DNA from: Mycobacterium parmense
GTDB taxonomy: Bacteria; Actinomycetota; Actinomycetes; Mycobacteriales; Mycobacteriaceae
Reading direction: 5' to 3'
DNA length: 64,000 bases
Assembly (NCBI RefSeq): GCF_010730575.1
Contig: NZ_AP022614.1
Span: 992,001 to 1,056,000 of the forward strand
Part shown: one piece after another, positions 10,424 to 22,703 of the stretch
How the letters are laid out: every line of letters starts with the position of its first letter
Position numbering within the stretch: the first letter of the stretch is position 1
The notes under the pieces: model-generated
The model's database searches: none
The model's input: the letters and a program-made list of their open reading frames with translations, nothing else
Told to the model about the DNA's origin: nothing
Program-made: the position numbers and the translations under genes

Positions 10424-11980
10424 ATGGTGTCGGTGCCGGAGGCGCTGCGGCCACACGCCGTCCCCGGCGCGCCGCTGCCGGTGCTGGCGGCCCAGGTCGG
10501 CGCGGTGCCGGCCGACCGGGTCGCGACCGTTCCCGACGTCTCGATCACGGGGGTGACCCTGCGCGCGCAGGACGTGTTGCCCGGCGACCTGTTCGCCGCG
10601 CTGCCCGGGGCCACCACGCACGGCGCCCGCTACGCCGCCGACGCCCTCGAGCGCGGCGCGGTCGCGGTGCTCACCGACGCCACCGGGGTGGCCGAGCTGG
10701 GTTCCCTCGCCGCGGTCGTGCCTACGCTGGTGCACCCGGCGCCCCGCCGTGTGCTGGGCGGGCTGGCCGCGGCCGTGTACGGCAAGCCGTCCGAGCGGGT
10801 CACGGTCGTCGGGATCACCGGGACGTCGGGCAAGACGACCACCACATACCTGGTCGAGGCCGGCCTGCGCGCCGGCGGGCGCGTCGCGGGGCTGATCGGC
10901 ACCATCGGCGTCCGCATCGACGGCGCCGACATTCCCAGCGCGCTGACCACGCCCGAGGCCCCGGCCCTGCAGGCGATGCTGGCGGCCATGGCCGAACGCG
11001 GCGTGGACACCGTCGTCATGGAGGTGTCCAGCCACGCGCTGACGCTGGGCCGCGCGGACGGCACCGGGTTCGCGGCGGCCGGCTTCACCAACCTGTCGCG
11101 CGACCACCTGGACTTCCACCCGACAATGGACGACTACTTCGAGGCCAAGGCGTTGCTCTTCGACCCCGCCTCGCCGCTGCGGGCGCGCCGGGTGGTGGTG
11201 TGCGTCGACGACGACGCCGGCCGCGCCATGGCCGCCCGCGCCGGTGACGCGATCACCGTCAGCGCCGACGGCCACCCGGCCCACTGGCGGGCCTCGGACG
11301 TCGGCCCGCTGGGCGCCGGAGGCCAGCAGTTCGTCGTGCGCGACCCCGCCGGCGTGCACCACCGGATCGGCATCCGGCTGCCCGGCCACTACAACGTCGC
11401 CAATTGCCTTGTGGCGCTGGCGCTCCTGGACCTGGTGGGGGTGTCCCCGGAGCAGGCGGCGCCCGGCCTGCTGGACACCGGGGTCCCCGGCCGGATGGAG
11501 CGGGTCGACCGCGGCCAGGATTTCCTGGCCCTGGTCGACTACGCACACAAGCCGGGTGCGCTGCAGGCGGTGCTGGGCAGCCTGCGCGGCCCGGGCCGCC
11601 GGCTGGCGGTGGTGTTCGGCGCCGGCGGCGACCGCGACCCGGGCAAGCGGCGGCCGATGGGGCGGATCGCGGCGGAGCTGGCCGACCTGGTCGTCGTCAC
11701 CGACGACAACCCGCGCGGCGAGGATCCCGCGGCGATCCGTCGCGAGATCGTCGCCGGGGCGGGCGAGGGCCCCGGCGCCGCCGAGGTGGTCGAGATCGGC
11801 GACCGGCGCGAGGCGATCGCGCATGCCGTGGCCTGGGCGGGGCCCGGCGACGTGGTCCTGGTCGCCGGCAAGGGCCACGAGACGGGGCAGCGCAGCGGCG
11901 TGCAGACCCGGCCGTTCGACGATCGGGTCGAGCTGGCGAAGGCGCTGGAGGCGCTCGGGGCTTCGAGGGCACCGCGATGA
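10424..11980 (+). CDS. murE: UDP-MurNAc-L-Ala-D-Glu:meso-DAP ligase MurE
   Basis: 518-aa cytosolic Mur ligase that adds meso-diaminopimelate to UDP-MurNAc-dipeptide. The ATP-binding loop is [13 protein letters not shown], the substrate block is [13 protein letters not shown], the carbamylated-lysine region is [10 protein letters not shown], and DNPRGEDP is the DNPR signature for meso-DAP specificity, in agreement with mycobacterial peptidoglycan. The ATG at 10424 follows GGAGGTGG by 3-6 bp. Its own ribosome binding site and a 320-bp upstream gap suggest a secondary promoter. It overlaps murF by 4 bp. Confidence 0.96.
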   Translation: MVSVPEALRPHAVPGAPLPVLAAQVGAVPADRVATVPDVSITGVTLRAQDVLPGDLFAALPGATTHGARYAADALERGAVAVLTDATGVAELGSLAAVVPTLVHPAPRRVLGGLAAAVYGKPSERVTVVGITGTSGKTTTTYLVEAGLRAGGRVAGLIGTIGVRIDGADIPSALTTPEAPALQAMLAAMAERGVDTVVMEVSSHALTLGRADGTGFAAAGFTNLSRDHLDFHPTMDDYFEAKALLFDPASPLRARRVVVCVDDDAGRAMAARAGDAITVSADGHPAHWRASDVGPLGAGGQQFVVRDPAGVHHRIGIRLPGHYNVANCLVALALLDLVGVSPEQAAPGLLDTGVPGRMERVDRGQDFLALVDYAHKPGALQAVLGSLRGPGRRLAVVFGAGGDRDPGKRRPMGRIAAELADLVVVTDDNPRGEDPAAIRREIVAGAGEGPGAAEVVEIGDRREAIAHAVAWAGPGDVVLVAGKGHETGQRSGVQTRPFDDRVELAKALEALGASRAPR

Positions 11981-13506
11981 TCGAGCTGACCGTCGCCGCG
12001 ATCGCCGACGTCGTCGGCGGCCGGCTCACCGACATCTCGCCGCAGGACGCCGCGCGGCTGCGCGTCACCGGGACCGTCGAATTCGACTCGCGCAGGGTCG
12101 GCCCGGGCGGGCTTTTCCTGGCGCTGCCGGGGGCCCGCGCCGACGGGCACGACCACGCCCGCGCGGCGGTGGCGGCGGGCGCCGTCGCCGTGGTCGCGGC
12201 CCGGCCGGTGGGCGTGCCCGCCATCGTGGTGCCTCCGACGGGGGCGCCCGATGCCCGGGCCGGGGTGCTCGAACACGACGCCGACGGGTCGGGGTCGGCG
12301 GTGCTGGCCGCGCTGGCCCGACTGGCGCAGGTGGTGGCCGCCGAGCTGGTGGCGGGCGGGCTGCGCATCGTCGGGATCACCGGCTCGTCGGGCAAGACCT
12401 CGACCAAGGACCTGGTGGCCGCCGTGCTCCGGCCGCTGGGTGAGGTGGTGGCGCCGCCGGGCTCGTTCAACAACGAGCTGGGGCACCCCTGGACGGTGCT
12501 GCGTGCCACGCGCGACACGGACTTCCTGGTGCTCGAGATGTCGGCGCGCCACCCCGGCAACATCGCCGCGCTGGCCGAGATCGCCCCGCCCTCGATCGGC
12601 GTGGTCCTCAACGTCGGCACCGCGCACCTGGGCGAGTTCGGTTCCCGCGAAGCCATTGCCCGCACCAAAGCCGAACTGCCGCAAGCTGTCCCGGCATCCG
12701 GCGTGGTCGTGCTCAACGCCGACGACCCGGTGGTCGCCGCGATGGCCGACGTGACCGCCGCGCGGGTGGTCCGGGTCAGTCGTGCTGGCGCCGGCGACGT
12801 GCGGGCCGGCGACGTTTCACTCGACGAACTGGCCAGGCCGCGCTTCACGCTGCACGCGCAAGGCGCCCAAGCCCGGGTCCAGCTCGGCGTCTACGGCGAC
12901 CATCAGGTGACCAACGCGCTGTGCGCCGCCGCCGTCGCGCTGGAATGCGGCGCGAGGGTCGAGCAGGTCGCGGCCGCGCTCGCCGAGGCGGGCCCGGTGT
13001 CGCTGCACCGGATGCACGTGACCACCCGCGCCGACGGCGTCACCGTGATCGACGACGCCTACAACGCCAACCCCGACTCGATGCGGGCCGGGCTGCAGGC
13101 GCTGGCCTGGATCGCCCATGGCCGCGACGCCGGAGCCGCCGGCAGGCGCAGGAGCTGGGCCGTGCTCGGGGAGATGGCCGAACTCGGCGAGGACGCGGTG
13201 ACCGAGCACGATGCCATCGGCCGGCTGGCCGTGCGCTTAGATGTGTCTCGACTCGTCGTCGTGGGAAGTGGGAGGTCGATGAGCGCCATGCACCACGGAG
13301 CGGTCCTCGAGGGGGGTTGGGGCACCGAGTCGGTCAACGTGGCCGACGGCGACGCCGCCCTGGCCCTGCTGCGCGCCGAAGTCCGACCCGGCGACGTGGT
13401 GCTGGTGAAGGCGTCCAACGCCGCCGGGCTCGGGGCGCTGGCCCAAGCCCTGGCCACCGAGACCTCGCCGGCCCCCGAAACCCCGGCCGGCAAGGCCCGC
13501 CCGTGA
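11977..13506 (+). CDS. murF: UDP-MurNAc-tripeptide:D-Ala-D-Ala ligase MurF
   Basis: 509-aa Mur ligase that completes the UDP-MurNAc-pentapeptide. N-terminal substrate domain with [27 protein letters not shown] loop [15 protein letters not shown], central-domain [10 protein letters not shown], and C-terminal [15 protein letters not shown]. Length equals Rv2157c (510 aa). ATG at 11977 inside the murE stop (ATGA); GTGA overlap with mraY at the end. Confidence 0.96.
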   Translation: MIELTVAAIADVVGGRLTDISPQDAARLRVTGTVEFDSRRVGPGGLFLALPGARADGHDHARAAVAAGAVAVVAARPVGVPAIVVPPTGAPDARAGVLEHDADGSGSAVLAALARLAQVVAAELVAGGLRIVGITGSSGKTSTKDLVAAVLRPLGEVVAPPGSFNNELGHPWTVLRATRDTDFLVLEMSARHPGNIAALAEIAPPSIGVVLNVGTAHLGEFGSREAIARTKAELPQAVPASGVVVLNADDPVVAAMADVTAARVVRVSRAGAGDVRAGDVSLDELARPRFTLHAQGAQARVQLGVYGDHQVTNALCAAAVALECGARVEQVAAALAEAGPVSLHRMHVTTRADGVTVIDDAYNANPDSMRAGLQALAWIAHGRDAGAAGRRRSWAVLGEMAELGEDAVTEHDAIGRLAVRLDVSRLVVVGSGRSMSAMHHGAVLEGGWGTESVNVADGDAALALLRAEVRPGDVVLVKASNAAGLGALAQALATETSPAPETPAGKARP

Positions 13507-14582
13507 GACAGATCCTGATCGCCGTCGCCGTCGCGCTGGCCGTCTCAATCCTGCTGACCCCGGCCCTGATTCGCCTGTTCACCAAGCAGGGGTTCGGCCA
13601 CCACACCCGCGAGGACGGGCCGCCGAGCCACCACGCCAAGCGCGGCACACCGTCGATGGGCGGGGTGGCCATCGTGGCCGGCATCTGGGCCGGTTACCTG
13701 GGCACCCACCTCGCCGGGATGGCGTTCGACGGCGAGGGCATCTCCGCGTCGGGCCTGCTGGTGCTGGGCCTGGCCACCGCGCTGGGTGGCGTGGGATTCG
13801 TCGACGACCTGATCAAGGTCCGCAGGTCGCGCAACCTCGGGTTGAACAAGACGACCAAGGCGCTCGGACAGGTCGTCGCCGCGGTGCTGTTCGGCGTGCT
13901 GGTGCTGCAGTTCCACAACGCCGGCGGCCTGACCCCGGCCAGCGCCGACTTGTCCTACGTGCGCGAGGTGGCCACCGTCGCCCTGACGCCGGGGCTGTTC
14001 GTCGTGTTCTGCGTCGTCGTCGTCAGCGCGTGGTCGAACGCGGTCAACTTCACCGACGGCCTGGACGGCCTGGCCGCGGGCAGCATGGCGATGGTCACGG
14101 CCGCCTACGTGCTGATCACCTTCTGGCAGTACCGCAACGCGTGCGTCACCGCGCCGGGGCTGGGCTGCTACAACGTGCGCGACCCGCTGGACCTGGCGAT
14201 CGTCGCGGCCGCCACCGCCGGGGCCTGCATCGGCTTCCTGTGGTGGAACGCCGCGCCCGCCAAGATCTTCATGGGCGACACCGGGTCGCTGGCGCTCGGC
14301 GGCATCATCGCGGGGCTGTCGGTCACCAGCCGCACCGAGATCCTCGCCGTCGTGCTCGGCGCCCTGTTCGTCGCCGAGGTCACCTCGGTGGTGCTGCAGA
14401 TCCTGGCCTTCCGCACCACCGGGCGCCGCGTGTTCCGGATGGCGCCGTTCCACCACCACTTCGAGTTGGCCGGCTGGGCCGAGACCACGGTGATCATCCG
14501 CTTCTGGCTGCTCACCGCGATCGCCTGCGGCCTGGGCGTGGCCCTGTTTTACGGCGAGTGGCTGGGCGCGATCGGTGCGTGA
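13503..14582 (+). CDS. mraY: phospho-N-acetylmuramoyl-pentapeptide transferase MraY (MurX)
   Basis: 359-aa polytopic membrane enzyme that transfers phospho-MurNAc-pentapeptide to decaprenyl phosphate, making lipid I. About ten membrane helices. Family signatures: [16 protein letters not shown], the Asp motif [40 protein letters not shown] and [12 protein letters not shown] (HHH motif). Length is identical to Rv2156c. The GTG start overlaps the murF stop by 4 bp; its end overlaps murD by 8 bp. Confidence 0.96.
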   Translation: MRQILIAVAVALAVSILLTPALIRLFTKQGFGHHTREDGPPSHHAKRGTPSMGGVAIVAGIWAGYLGTHLAGMAFDGEGISASGLLVLGLATALGGVGFVDDLIKVRRSRNLGLNKTTKALGQVVAAVLFGVLVLQFHNAGGLTPASADLSYVREVATVALTPGLFVVFCVVVVSAWSNAVNFTDGLDGLAAGSMAMVTAAYVLITFWQYRNACVTAPGLGCYNVRDPLDLAIVAAATAGACIGFLWWNAAPAKIFMGDTGSLALGGIIAGLSVTSRTEILAVVLGALFVAEVTSVVLQILAFRTTGRRVFRMAPFHHHFELAGWAETTVIIRFWLLTAIACGLGVALFYGEWLGAIGA

Positions 14583-16026
14583 GGCGCGCGACCCGTTGGT
14601 GCCGGGCGCGCCCGTCCTGGTGGCCGGCGGCGGTGTCACCGGCAAGGCCGTCCTCGGGGCGCTGACGCGCTTCGGTGCCGCACCCACGCTGTGCGACGAC
14701 GACCCGGCCACGCTGCGCCGCTACGCCGACGACGGGGTGGCGACCGTGACCGGACCGGTGGCCGCGCAGCGCGTCGCCGACTACGCGCTGGTGGTGACCA
14801 GCCCCGGCTTCTCGCCGACCACCCCGCTGCTGGCGGCCGCGGCGGCCACGGGGGTGCCGATCTGGGGTGACGTGGAGCTGGCCTGGCGGCTCGACGCCGC
14901 GGGCCACTACGGCCCGCCGCGCCGGTGGCTGGTGGTGACGGGGACGAACGGCAAGACCACCACGACGTCGATGCTGCACGCCATGCTGACCGCGGCGGGC
15001 CGCAGCGCCGTGCTGTGCGGGAACATCGGTGACCCGGTGCTGGACGTGCTCGACGCGCCGGCCGAGCTGCTGGCCGTCGAGCTGTCCAGCTTCCAGCTGC
15101 ACTGGGCGCCGTCGCTGCGCCCCGAGGCGGGCGCGGTGCTCAACATCGCCGAGGACCACCTCGACTGGCATGCCTCGATGGCCGAGTACACCGCCGCCAA
15201 GGCCCGGGCGCTCAACGGCCGGGTCGCGGTGGTGGGGCTCGACGACGCGCGCGCCGCGGCGTTGCTGGAGACCGCGACGGCCCCCGTGCGGGCCGGCTTC
15301 CGCCTCGGCGAACCGGCCGCCGGGGAACTGGGCGTGCGCGACGGCCGGCTGGTCGACCGCGCGTTCGCCGACGACCTGGACCTGCTGCCGGTCGCCTCGA
15401 TCCCGGTGCCCGGGCCGGTCGGGGTGCTCGACGCGCTGGCCGCGGCGGCGCTGGCGCGCAGCGTCGACGTGCCCGCCGAGGCGATCGCGGCCGCGGTCGC
15501 GTCGTTCCGGGTGGGCCGGCACCGGGCCGAAGTGGTCGCCGTCGCCGACGGGATCACCTATGTGGACGACTCCAAGGCCACCAACCCGCACGCCGCGGAG
15601 GCGTCCGTGCTGGCCTACCCGCGCGTCGTCTGGGTGGCCGGGGGTCTGCTCAAGGGCGCCTCGCTGGACGCGGAGGTCGCCAGGATCGCGTCCCGGCTGG
15701 CCGGCGCGGTGTTGATCGGCCGTGATCGGCACGTGGTTGCGCGAGCGTTATCGCGACACGCGCCGGATGTACCGGTGGTCCACGTTGTGACAGGCGAGGA
15801 TGCTGATATGGATGCGGCTCCTGATGCAGATGTGACAGAAGTGAAACATTCGGACGGGGACCTCGGGACCTGCGTCATGACCGCCGCGGTGGCCGCGGCC
15901 CGAGGCCTTGCGCACCCGGGCGACACGGTGCTGCTGGCGCCGGCGGGCGCGTCGTTCGACCAGTTCACCGGTTATGCCAACCGCGGCGATGCGTTCGCGG
16001 CCGCCGTGCGCGCGGCGATCCGGTAG
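14575..16026 (+). CDS. murD: UDP-MurNAc-L-alanine:D-glutamate ligase MurD
   Basis: 483-aa cytosolic ligase that adds D-Glu to UDP-MurNAc-L-Ala. N-terminal Rossmann motif [20 protein letters not shown] loop [15 protein letters not shown], central [17 protein letters not shown], and C-terminal [15 protein letters not shown]. Rv2155c is 486 aa. The GTG at 14575 lies inside mraY (8-bp overlap); a GTG at 14579 is out of frame. It ends 6 bp before ftsW. Confidence 0.95.
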   Translation: MREARDPLVPGAPVLVAGGGVTGKAVLGALTRFGAAPTLCDDDPATLRRYADDGVATVTGPVAAQRVADYALVVTSPGFSPTTPLLAAAAATGVPIWGDVELAWRLDAAGHYGPPRRWLVVTGTNGKTTTTSMLHAMLTAAGRSAVLCGNIGDPVLDVLDAPAELLAVELSSFQLHWAPSLRPEAGAVLNIAEDHLDWHASMAEYTAAKARALNGRVAVVGLDDARAAALLETATAPVRAGFRLGEPAAGELGVRDGRLVDRAFADDLDLLPVASIPVPGPVGVLDALAAAALARSVDVPAEAIAAAVASFRVGRHRAEVVAVADGITYVDDSKATNPHAAEASVLAYPRVVWVAGGLLKGASLDAEVARIASRLAGAVLIGRDRHVVARALSRHAPDVPVVHVVTGEDADMDAAPDADVTEVKHSDGDLGTCVMTAAVAAARGLAHPGDTVLLAPAGASFDQFTGYANRGDAFAAAVRAAIR

Positions 16027-16032
16027 GCGGGT

Positions 16033-17652
16033 GTGGGTAACCCGCTGACCCGGCGGCTGCGCCGGGCCAAGAAGAATTCGGAGACGACGCCGGCGGGCAA
16101 GGCGGCCGCGCAGGGGGAGCCCGACGCCGCGGCGGCAGCCGAAGCAGCCGAAGCAGCCGAAGCCACCGTCATCCCGGGCGGCGAGGACACCGTCGAGACC
16201 GTCGAGGTCAAGGCCCCGGCGCCCGCCGCCCCCGTCGAACAGGGCGACTCGCACGGCCGGTTCGGCGCCTGGCTCGGCCGTCCGATGACCTCGTTTCACC
16301 TGATCATCGCCGTGGCCGGGCTGCTGACGACGCTCGGCCTGATCATGGTGCTCTCGGCGTCGGGCGTGCGGTCCTACGACGCCGACGGGTCGGCGTGGGT
16401 GATCTTCGGCAAGCAGGTCCTGTGGACCGTGATCGGCCTGGTGGGCGCCTACATCTCGATACGGATGCCGGTGCGCTTCCTGCGCCGGGTCGCGTTCACC
16501 GGCTACGTGGTGACCATCATCCTGCTGGTCCTGGTGCTCGTTCCCGGCATCGGCAACCTGGCCAACGGCTCACGGAAGTGGTTCGTGATCGCCGGCTTCT
16601 CGATGCAGCCGTCCGAGCTGGCGAAGATCGCCTTCGCCATCTGGGGCGCGCACATCCTGGCCGCCCGCCGGATGGAGCGGGCCTCGCTGCGCGACATGCT
16701 GATCCCGCTGGTGCCGGCCGCCGTGATCGCCCTGGCGCTGATCGTGGCCCAGCCCGACCTGGGGCAGACGGTGTCGCTGGGCATCATCCTGCTGGCCCTG
16801 CTGTGGTACGCCGGGCTGCCGCTGCGCGTGTTCGGCACCTCGCTGCTGGCGGTCTTCGTCGCCGGGGCAATCCTGGCCATGTCGGCGGGATACCGGTCCG
16901 ACCGGGTCCGGTCCTGGATGAACCCCGAGAACGACCCGCAGGACACCGGTTACCAGGCTCGGCAGGCGAAGTTCGCGCTGGCCCACGGGGGGATCTTCGG
17001 CGACGGCCTGGGTCAGGGCGTCGCCAAGTGGAATTACCTGCCCAACGCCCACAACGACTTCATCTTCGCGATCATCGGCGAAGAGCTGGGCTTCGTCGGC
17101 GCGTTCGCGCTGCTGGCCCTGTTCGGGCTGTTCGCCTACACCGGGATGCGGATCGCGCGCCGCTCGGCCGACCCGTTCCTGCGGCTGCTGACCGCCACCA
17201 CCACGATGTGGGTGCTGGGTCAGGCGTTCATCAACATCGGCTACGTCATCGGGATCCTGCCCGTCACCGGCATTCAGCTGCCGCTCATCTCCGCCGGTGG
17301 GACATCAACGGCCGCAACGCTTTTCATGATCGGCATCATGGCCAACGCGGCGCGTCACGAGCCGGAGGCGGTGGCCGCGCTGCGGGCTGGGCGCGACGAC
17401 AAGATGAACAGGCTGCTGCGGCTGCCGCTGCCCGAGCCGTATGTGCCCAGCCGCATCGAGGCGTTCCGCGCCCGCAAGGGCGGGCGCCCGCAACCAGCCC
17501 CCAAGGCGCCCGCGCGCAAGGCCGCCCGCCCGGCGCCCCGGTCTGGCGGCGCCGCCCGTTCGCGCGGCAGGCATCATGGAGCAGGCCAGCGGTATGCGGG
17601 CCGGCGCCCGACACGGGGCGCTCGCGCACTGGAAGGTCAGCGTCACGGGTGA
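16033..17652 (+). CDS. ftsW: SEDS peptidoglycan glycosyltransferase FtsW
   Basis: 539-aa SEDS-family septal glycan polymerase acting with PbpB. An about 85-residue charged and Ala/Glu-rich cytosolic N-terminus is followed by ten predicted membrane helices, with SEDS motifs [34 protein letters not shown] and the conserved [17 protein letters not shown] long basic C-terminal tail ends in [16 protein letters not shown] sequence that I recall from M. tuberculosis FtsW. GTG at 16033. An in-frame GAAGCAGCC-type 9-bp repeat at 16141-16164 encodes [12 protein letters not shown] overlap with murG. Confidence 0.94.
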   Translation: MGNPLTRRLRRAKKNSETTPAGKAAAQGEPDAAAAAEAAEAAEATVIPGGEDTVETVEVKAPAPAAPVEQGDSHGRFGAWLGRPMTSFHLIIAVAGLLTTLGLIMVLSASGVRSYDADGSAWVIFGKQVLWTVIGLVGAYISIRMPVRFLRRVAFTGYVVTIILLVLVLVPGIGNLANGSRKWFVIAGFSMQPSELAKIAFAIWGAHILAARRMERASLRDMLIPLVPAAVIALALIVAQPDLGQTVSLGIILLALLWYAGLPLRVFGTSLLAVFVAGAILAMSAGYRSDRVRSWMNPENDPQDTGYQARQAKFALAHGGIFGDGLGQGVAKWNYLPNAHNDFIFAIIGEELGFVGAFALLALFGLFAYTGMRIARRSADPFLRLLTATTTMWVLGQAFINIGYVIGILPVTGIQLPLISAGGTSTAATLFMIGIMANAARHEPEAVAALRAGRDDKMNRLLRLPLPEPYVPSRIEAFRARKGGRPQPAPKAPARKAARPAPRSGGAARSRGRHHGAGQRYAGRRPTRGARALEGQRHG

Positions 17653-18881
17653 ACGACACGGTCAACGAGCCGTCCGGCGGGCAGGGGGGAAGCTCCTCGC
17701 CCGCCGGTGCCGCATCATCGGCCGGTTCCGCCCTGTCGGTCAGATCCAGGGTGTCGGTGGTGCTGGCCGGCGGTGGGACCGCCGGCCACGTCGAGCCCGC
17801 GATGGCCGTCGCCGATGCGCTGACCGCGCTCGACCCACACGTCAGGATCACCGCGCTGGGCACCCGGCGTGGCCTGGAGACCCGGCTGGTGCCGGAGCGC
17901 GGCTACGACCTCGAGCTGATCACGCCGGTGCCCCTCCCGCGCAAGCCCACCGGCGATCTGGCCCGCCTCGGTCCCCGGGTGTGGCGCGCGGTCCGGGAGA
18001 CCCGCGCAGTGCTCGACAAGGTCGATGCCCAGGTGGTGGTCGGTTTCGGCGGCTACGTGTCGCTGCCGGCCTACCTCGCCGCGCGTGGCATCCCAGGCGG
18101 TTTGCGGCGCAGGCGGCGCATCCCGGTGGTGATCCACGAGGCCAACGCGCGCGCGGGACTGGCCAACCGGGTCGGCGTCCGCACCGCCGACCGCATCCTG
18201 TGCGCGGTGGCCGAGTGCGGGCTGCCCCGCGCAGAGGTGGTCGGGGTGCCGATCCGGGCGGCGCTGACCACCCTGGACCGCGCGGCGCTGCGGACCCAGG
18301 CCCGCAGGCATTTCGGCTTCGCCGACGACGCCCGGGTGTTGCTGGTGTTCGGCGGGTCGCAGGGCGCGGTCTCGCTGAACCGGGCCGTCTCGGCCGCCGC
18401 CGCGGACCTGGCCGCCGCCGGCGTGGCCGTGTTGCACGCCCACGGCCCCAAAAACAGCCTCGACCTGCGTGAACCGCGCCCGGGCGACCCGCCGTACGTG
18501 GCGGTGCCCTACCTGGACCGGATGGACCTGGCCTACGCGGCCGCCGATCTGGTGATCTGCCGGTCCGGCGCGATGACGGTCGCCGAGGTCTCGGCGGTCG
18601 GCCTGCCGGCCATCTACGTGCCGCTGCCGATCGGCAACGGTGAGCAGCGGCTCAACGCATTGCCGGTGGTCAACGCCGGTGGCGGGATCGTGGTGTCGGA
18701 CGCCGCGCTGACGCCGGGCCTGGTCGCCCAGCAGGCCGGCGATCTGCTGGGCAACCCGGCGCGGCTCGCGGCGATGACCTCCGCTGCGGCGCAGGTGGGG
18801 CACCGCGACGCCGCGATGCAGGTGGCTCAGGCTGCGCTGGACATCGCCAGGCGCGCCGTGCCGGGCGGGGGACCGCGATGA
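17649..18881 (+). CDS. murG: UDP-GlcNAc:lipid I GlcNAc transferase MurG
   Basis: 410-aa GT28 glycosyltransferase at the inner face of the membrane; it converts lipid I to lipid II. After a variable about 35-residue Ser/Gly-rich leader comes the first G-loop [19 protein letters not shown], the acceptor-side [25 protein letters not shown], the second G-loop [12 protein letters not shown] and the UDP-GlcNAc block [22 protein letters not shown]. Length equals Rv2153c. GTG at 17649 overlaps the ftsW stop; ATGA overlap with murC. Confidence 0.96.
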   Translation: MNDTVNEPSGGQGGSSSPAGAASSAGSALSVRSRVSVVLAGGGTAGHVEPAMAVADALTALDPHVRITALGTRRGLETRLVPERGYDLELITPVPLPRKPTGDLARLGPRVWRAVRETRAVLDKVDAQVVVGFGGYVSLPAYLAARGIPGGLRRRRRIPVVIHEANARAGLANRVGVRTADRILCAVAECGLPRAEVVGVPIRAALTTLDRAALRTQARRHFGFADDARVLLVFGGSQGAVSLNRAVSAAAADLAAAGVAVLHAHGPKNSLDLREPRPGDPPYVAVPYLDRMDLAYAAADLVICRSGAMTVAEVSAVGLPAIYVPLPIGNGEQRLNALPVVNAGGGIVVSDAALTPGLVAQQAGDLLGNPARLAAMTSAAAQVGHRDAAMQVAQAALDIARRAVPGGGPR

Positions 18882-20371
18882 ACGCCGGCCAGCCACCGCC
18901 CGAGTTGCCCCCCGAGCTGCGGAGGGTGCACATGGTGGGCATCGGCGGGGCCGGCATGTCGGGCATCGCCCGCATCCTGCTGGACCGCGGCGGGCAGGTC
19001 TCCGGTTCCGACGCCAAGGAGTCGCGCGGCATCCACGCGCTGCGCGCCCGCGGCGCGCACATCCGCGTCGGGCACGACGCCTCGGCGCTCGACCAGCTGC
19101 CCGGCGGCGTCACCGCCGTCGTGACCACCTATGCCGCCATCCCCAGGACCAACCCGGAGCTGGTCGAGGCGCGCCGGCGCGGCATCCCGGTGATCCTGCG
19201 GCCGGCCGTGCTGGCCAGCCTGATGGAAGGCCGCACCACGCTGATGGTCACCGGCACCCACGGGAAGACCACGACGACGTCGATGCTGATCGTGGCGCTG
19301 CAGCACTGCGGGCGCGATCCGTCCTTCGCGGTCGGCGGGGAGCTCGGCGAGGCCGGCACCAACGCCCACCACGGCAGCGGTGACTGCTTCGTCGCCGAGG
19401 CCGACGAGAGCGACGGCTCGCTGCTCGAGTACACGCCCAACGTCGTGGTGGTCACCAACATCGAGACCGACCATCTGGACTTCTACGGCAGCGCCGACGC
19501 CTACGTCGCGGTCTTCGACTCCTTCATGGAGCGGCTCGCCCCCGGCGGGACGCTGGTCGTGTGCACAGACGACCCCGGGGCAGCGGCGCTGGCCCGGCGC
19601 ACCGCCGAGCTGGGCATCCGGGTGCTTCGGTACGGGTCGGCGGGCGAGAATCTTGCGGCGGCGCTGCTGTCCTGGGAGCAGCACGGAACCGAGGCGGTCG
19701 CCCACATCCGGCTGGCGGACGAGCCGCACCCCCGGGTGATGCGGCTTTCGGTGCCCGGGCGGCACATGGCACTCAACGCGCTCGGCGCGCTGCTGGCGGC
19801 GACCGAGATCGGCGCCTCCACCGATCAGGTGCTCGACGGCCTGGCCGGCTTCGAGGGTGTGCGCCGCCGCTTCGAGCTGGTCGGCACCGCTACGGTCGGC
19901 AAGGGATCGGTGCAGGTGTTCGACGACTACGCACACCATCCCACCGAGATCGCCGCAACGCTGGCCGCGGTGCGCAACGTCTTGGAGCACACCCCCGGCC
20001 AAGCTTCGGACGGCCGCTGCCTCGTGGTCTTTCAGCCCCACTTGTATTCGCGCACAAAAGCGTTTGCCGCCGAATTCGGTCGCGCGCTGGACGCCGCGGA
20101 CGAGGTGTTCGTGCTGGACGTTTACGGCGCCCGCGAACAACCGCTCGCCGGGATCAGCGGGGCCACCGTCGCCGAGCACGTCAGCGTGCCGGTGCACTAC
20201 CTCACGAACTTCTCCGCCGTCGCCGACCAGGTGGCCGCGGCCGCCGGTCCGGGCGACGTCATCGTCACGATGGGGGCCGGCGACGTGACCCTGCTGGGCC
20301 CGGAGATCGTGACCGCGCTGCGGGTGCGGGCCAACCGCAGTGCGCCGGGGCGGCCGGGGGTCTTGCGATGA
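18878..20371 (+). CDS. murC: UDP-MurNAc:L-alanine ligase MurC
   Basis: 497-aa Mur ligase for the first peptide-stem residue. N-terminal Rossmann motif [22 protein letters not shown] loop [15 protein letters not shown], central [21 protein letters not shown], and C-terminal [14 protein letters not shown]. Size is as for Rv2152c (494 aa). Starts at the ATGA overlap with murG and ends in another with ftsQ. Confidence 0.96.
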   Translation: MNAGQPPPELPPELRRVHMVGIGGAGMSGIARILLDRGGQVSGSDAKESRGIHALRARGAHIRVGHDASALDQLPGGVTAVVTTYAAIPRTNPELVEARRRGIPVILRPAVLASLMEGRTTLMVTGTHGKTTTTSMLIVALQHCGRDPSFAVGGELGEAGTNAHHGSGDCFVAEADESDGSLLEYTPNVVVVTNIETDHLDFYGSADAYVAVFDSFMERLAPGGTLVVCTDDPGAAALARRTAELGIRVLRYGSAGENLAAALLSWEQHGTEAVAHIRLADEPHPRVMRLSVPGRHMALNALGALLAATEIGASTDQVLDGLAGFEGVRRRFELVGTATVGKGSVQVFDDYAHHPTEIAATLAAVRNVLEHTPGQASDGRCLVVFQPHLYSRTKAFAAEFGRALDAADEVFVLDVYGAREQPLAGISGATVAEHVSVPVHYLTNFSAVADQVAAAAGPGDVIVTMGAGDVTLLGPEIVTALRVRANRSAPGRPGVLR

Positions 20372-21339
20372 GCGATCCCGGCGACGCCCCGCCGACCGAT
20401 TTGGTCGCCGGCGACGAGACGGCCACCGAACCGATCTTCGCCGGGGGGCCCGCCCACCGCGCCCCGTCCCCGCCGGATGCGGCCCCCGCCGAATCCGGCC
20501 AAAAGGCTTCGGATGAAGCCGAATTCGAGGGCCCGCGGCGCCGCGCCCGCCGGGAACGCGCCGAGCGCCGTGCCGCCCAGGCCCGCGCTACCGCCATCGA
20601 AGAAGCCCGCCGCGAGGCCAAGCGCCGCGCCGGCGGCCGGACGGCCAACGAGCCCAAACCCGTTGGGCGGGGCGTTGTCCGGGGCCTGAAGATGCTGTTG
20701 GTGACGGTGCTGCTGATGGTCCTCGGGGTCGGGCTGGCGCTGGTCCTCTACTTCACGCCCGCGATGTCGGCTCGCAACATCGTCGTCGTCGGCACCGGCG
20801 CGGTGACCCGCGAGGAGGTGCTGACCGCCGCGGCGGTGCGGCCCGGCACGCCGCTGCTGCAGATCAACACCGGCAAGGTCGCCGACCGGGTGGCGGCGAT
20901 CCGGCGCGTGGCCAGCGCGCGGGTGCAGCGACAGTACCCGTCGGCGCTGCGGATCACGATCGCGGAACGGATTCCCGTGGCGGTCAAGGACTTTCCCGAC
21001 GGCCCGCACCTGTTCGACCGCGACGGCGTGGACTTCGCCACCGGGCCGCCGCCGCCGGCGCTGCCGTATCTCGACGTCGCCGACCCCGGACCGAACGACC
21101 CGGCCACCAAGGCCGCGCTGCAGGTGCTGCTGGCGTTGCGGCCCGAGGTCGCGGGCCAGGTCGGCCGGATCGCCGCCCCGTCGGTGGCGTCGATCACCCT
21201 GACGCTGTCGGACGGGCGGACGGTGATCTGGGGGACCGCGGACCGCACCGAGGAGAAGGCCGAGAAGCTGGCCGCGCTGCTGACGCAGCCCGGGCGGACC
21301 TACGACGTGTCGAGTCCGGACCTGCCGACGGTCAAGTAG
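20368..21339 (+). CDS. ftsQ: divisome protein FtsQ (POTRA domain)
   Basis: 323-aa bitopic divisome scaffold. Residues 1-105 are a cytosolic, highly charged Arg/Glu/Ala-rich segment; one membrane helix at about 108-130 ([20 protein letters not shown]); then the POTRA domain beginning [18 protein letters not shown], and the FtsQ/DivIB beta domain with [10 protein letters not shown] at the very C-terminus. Slightly longer than Rv2151c (314 aa). Start overlaps murC by 4 bp. It is the last gene of the tightly overlapped block; a 208-bp gap precedes ftsZ. Confidence 0.93.
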   Translation: MSDPGDAPPTDLVAGDETATEPIFAGGPAHRAPSPPDAAPAESGQKASDEAEFEGPRRRARRERAERRAAQARATAIEEARREAKRRAGGRTANEPKPVGRGVVRGLKMLLVTVLLMVLGVGLALVLYFTPAMSARNIVVVGTGAVTREEVLTAAAVRPGTPLLQINTGKVADRVAAIRRVASARVQRQYPSALRITIAERIPVAVKDFPDGPHLFDRDGVDFATGPPPPALPYLDVADPGPNDPATKAALQVLLALRPEVAGQVGRIAAPSVASITLTLSDGRTVIWGTADRTEEKAEKLAALLTQPGRTYDVSSPDLPTVK

Positions 21340-21434
21340 CCCGAAATCCGCCCGAAAATTCGCGCGCGGCGCGTCGGCGCGCCTGCGGGGCAAGGACGCG
21401 CGGTACCCATACCGTTCTGTTTGCGCGGAACTAC

Positions 21435-21470
21435 TTGACATAACTCTAACTCTATGGTTGAGGTTGAGGG
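21435..21470 (+). promoter_or_regulatory. candidate ftsZ promoter
   Basis: In the ftsQ-ftsZ gap, a consensus-like TTGACA (21435-21440) is followed by an AT-richer stretch with a repeated TAACTC unit and TATGGT at 21453-21458. The 12-bp spacing between TTGACA and TATGGT is too short for one sigma-A promoter, so the real -10 is not resolved. The local AT content against the GC background makes a promoter here likely; ftsZ is known to have extra promoters in mycobacteria. Confidence 0.45.
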
Positions 21471-21547
21471 TTTGCCGGGTAGCCGTACATCCGGGAAGCA
21501 CGCCACCACCGGGAGAGCCAAGCCCATCAAGGGAGGAAGACGAGATG

Positions 21548-22699
21548 ATGACCCCCCCGCATAACTACCTCGCCGTGATCAAGGTCGTGGGTATCGGTGG
21601 CGGCGGCGTCAACGCCGTCAACCGGATGATCGAACAGGGCCTCAAGGGCGTGGAGTTCATCGCGATCAACACCGACGCGCAGGCGTTGTTGATGAGCGAC
21701 GCCGACGTCAAGCTCGACGTCGGCCGGGACTCCACGCGAGGGCTGGGCGCCGGGGCCGACCCGGAGGTCGGCCGCAAGGCCGCCGAGGACGCCAAGGACG
21801 AGATCGAGGAGCTGCTGCGCGGCGCGGACATGGTGTTCGTCACCGCGGGCGAGGGTGGCGGGACCGGCACCGGAGGGGCCCCCGTCGTCGCCAGCATCGC
21901 CCGCAAGCTCGGCGCGCTGACCGTCGGCGTGGTGACCCGGCCGTTCTCGTTCGAGGGCAAGCGGCGCAGCAACCAGGCCGAGAACGGCATCACGTCGCTG
22001 CGCGAGAGCTGCGACACCCTGATCGTGATCCCCAACGACCGGCTGCTGCAGATGGGCGACGCCGCGGTGTCCCTGATGGACGCGTTCCGCAGCGCCGACG
22101 AGGTGCTGCTCAACGGCGTGCAGGGCATCACCGACCTGATCACCACGCCGGGCCTGATCAACGTCGACTTCGCCGACGTGAAGGGCATCATGTCCGGCGC
22201 CGGCACCGCGTTGATGGGCATCGGCTCGGCGCGCGGCGAAGGGCGTTCGCTCAAGGCCGCCGAGATCGCCATCAACTCGCCGCTGCTGGAGGCGTCGATG
22301 GAGGGCGCCCAGGGCGTGCTGATGTCGATCGCCGGCGGCAGCGACCTGGGGCTGTTCGAGATCAACGAGGCGGCCTCGCTGGTGCAGGACGCCGCCCACC
22401 AGGACGCCAACATCATCTTCGGGACCGTCATCGACGACTCGCTGGGCGACGAGGTCCGCGTCACCGTCATCGCGGCGGGCTTCGACGCGCAGGGCCCGGG
22501 CCGCAAGCCGGTCGTCGGCGCGTCCGGCGAGAAGACCGGCGGCGCGCACCGCATCGAGACGGCGGCGGCCGGAAAGCTCACGTCGACGTTGTTCGAGCCG
22601 GTCGACGCCGTCAGCGTGCCGGTGCACACCAACGGCGCGACACTGAATATCGGCGGTGACGACGACGATGTCGACGTGCCGCCGTTCATGCGCCGCTGA
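21548..22699 (+). CDS. ftsZ: cell division GTPase FtsZ
   Basis: 383-aa tubulin homologue that polymerises into the Z-ring. GTP-binding signature [14 protein letters not shown]3/T7 loops (T7: [20 protein letters not shown]), and the C-terminal tail [13 protein letters not shown] that docks SepF and FtsW. Two adjacent ATGs (21545, 21548) follow GGGAGG at 21531-21536; the second gives [12 protein letters not shown] as in M. tuberculosis FtsZ and is chosen. Confidence 0.97.
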   Translation: MTPPHNYLAVIKVVGIGGGGVNAVNRMIEQGLKGVEFIAINTDAQALLMSDADVKLDVGRDSTRGLGAGADPEVGRKAAEDAKDEIEELLRGADMVFVTAGEGGGTGTGGAPVVASIARKLGALTVGVVTRPFSFEGKRRSNQAENGITSLRESCDTLIVIPNDRLLQMGDAAVSLMDAFRSADEVLLNGVQGITDLITTPGLINVDFADVKGIMSGAGTALMGIGSARGEGRSLKAAEIAINSPLLEASMEGAQGVLMSIAGGSDLGLFEINEAASLVQDAAHQDANIIFGTVIDDSLGDEVRVTVIAAGFDAQGPGRKPVVGASGEKTGGAHRIETAAAGKLTSTLFEPVDAVSVPVHTNGATLNIGGDDDDVDVPPFMRR

Positions 22700-22703
22700 C
22701 GCC

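Noticed and set aside
10254..10556. Plus-strand frame MALRPLTDEALEQIV... as a real gene
   Set aside because: No ribosome binding site, and it runs about 130 bp into murE in another frame; kept only as a possible relic.
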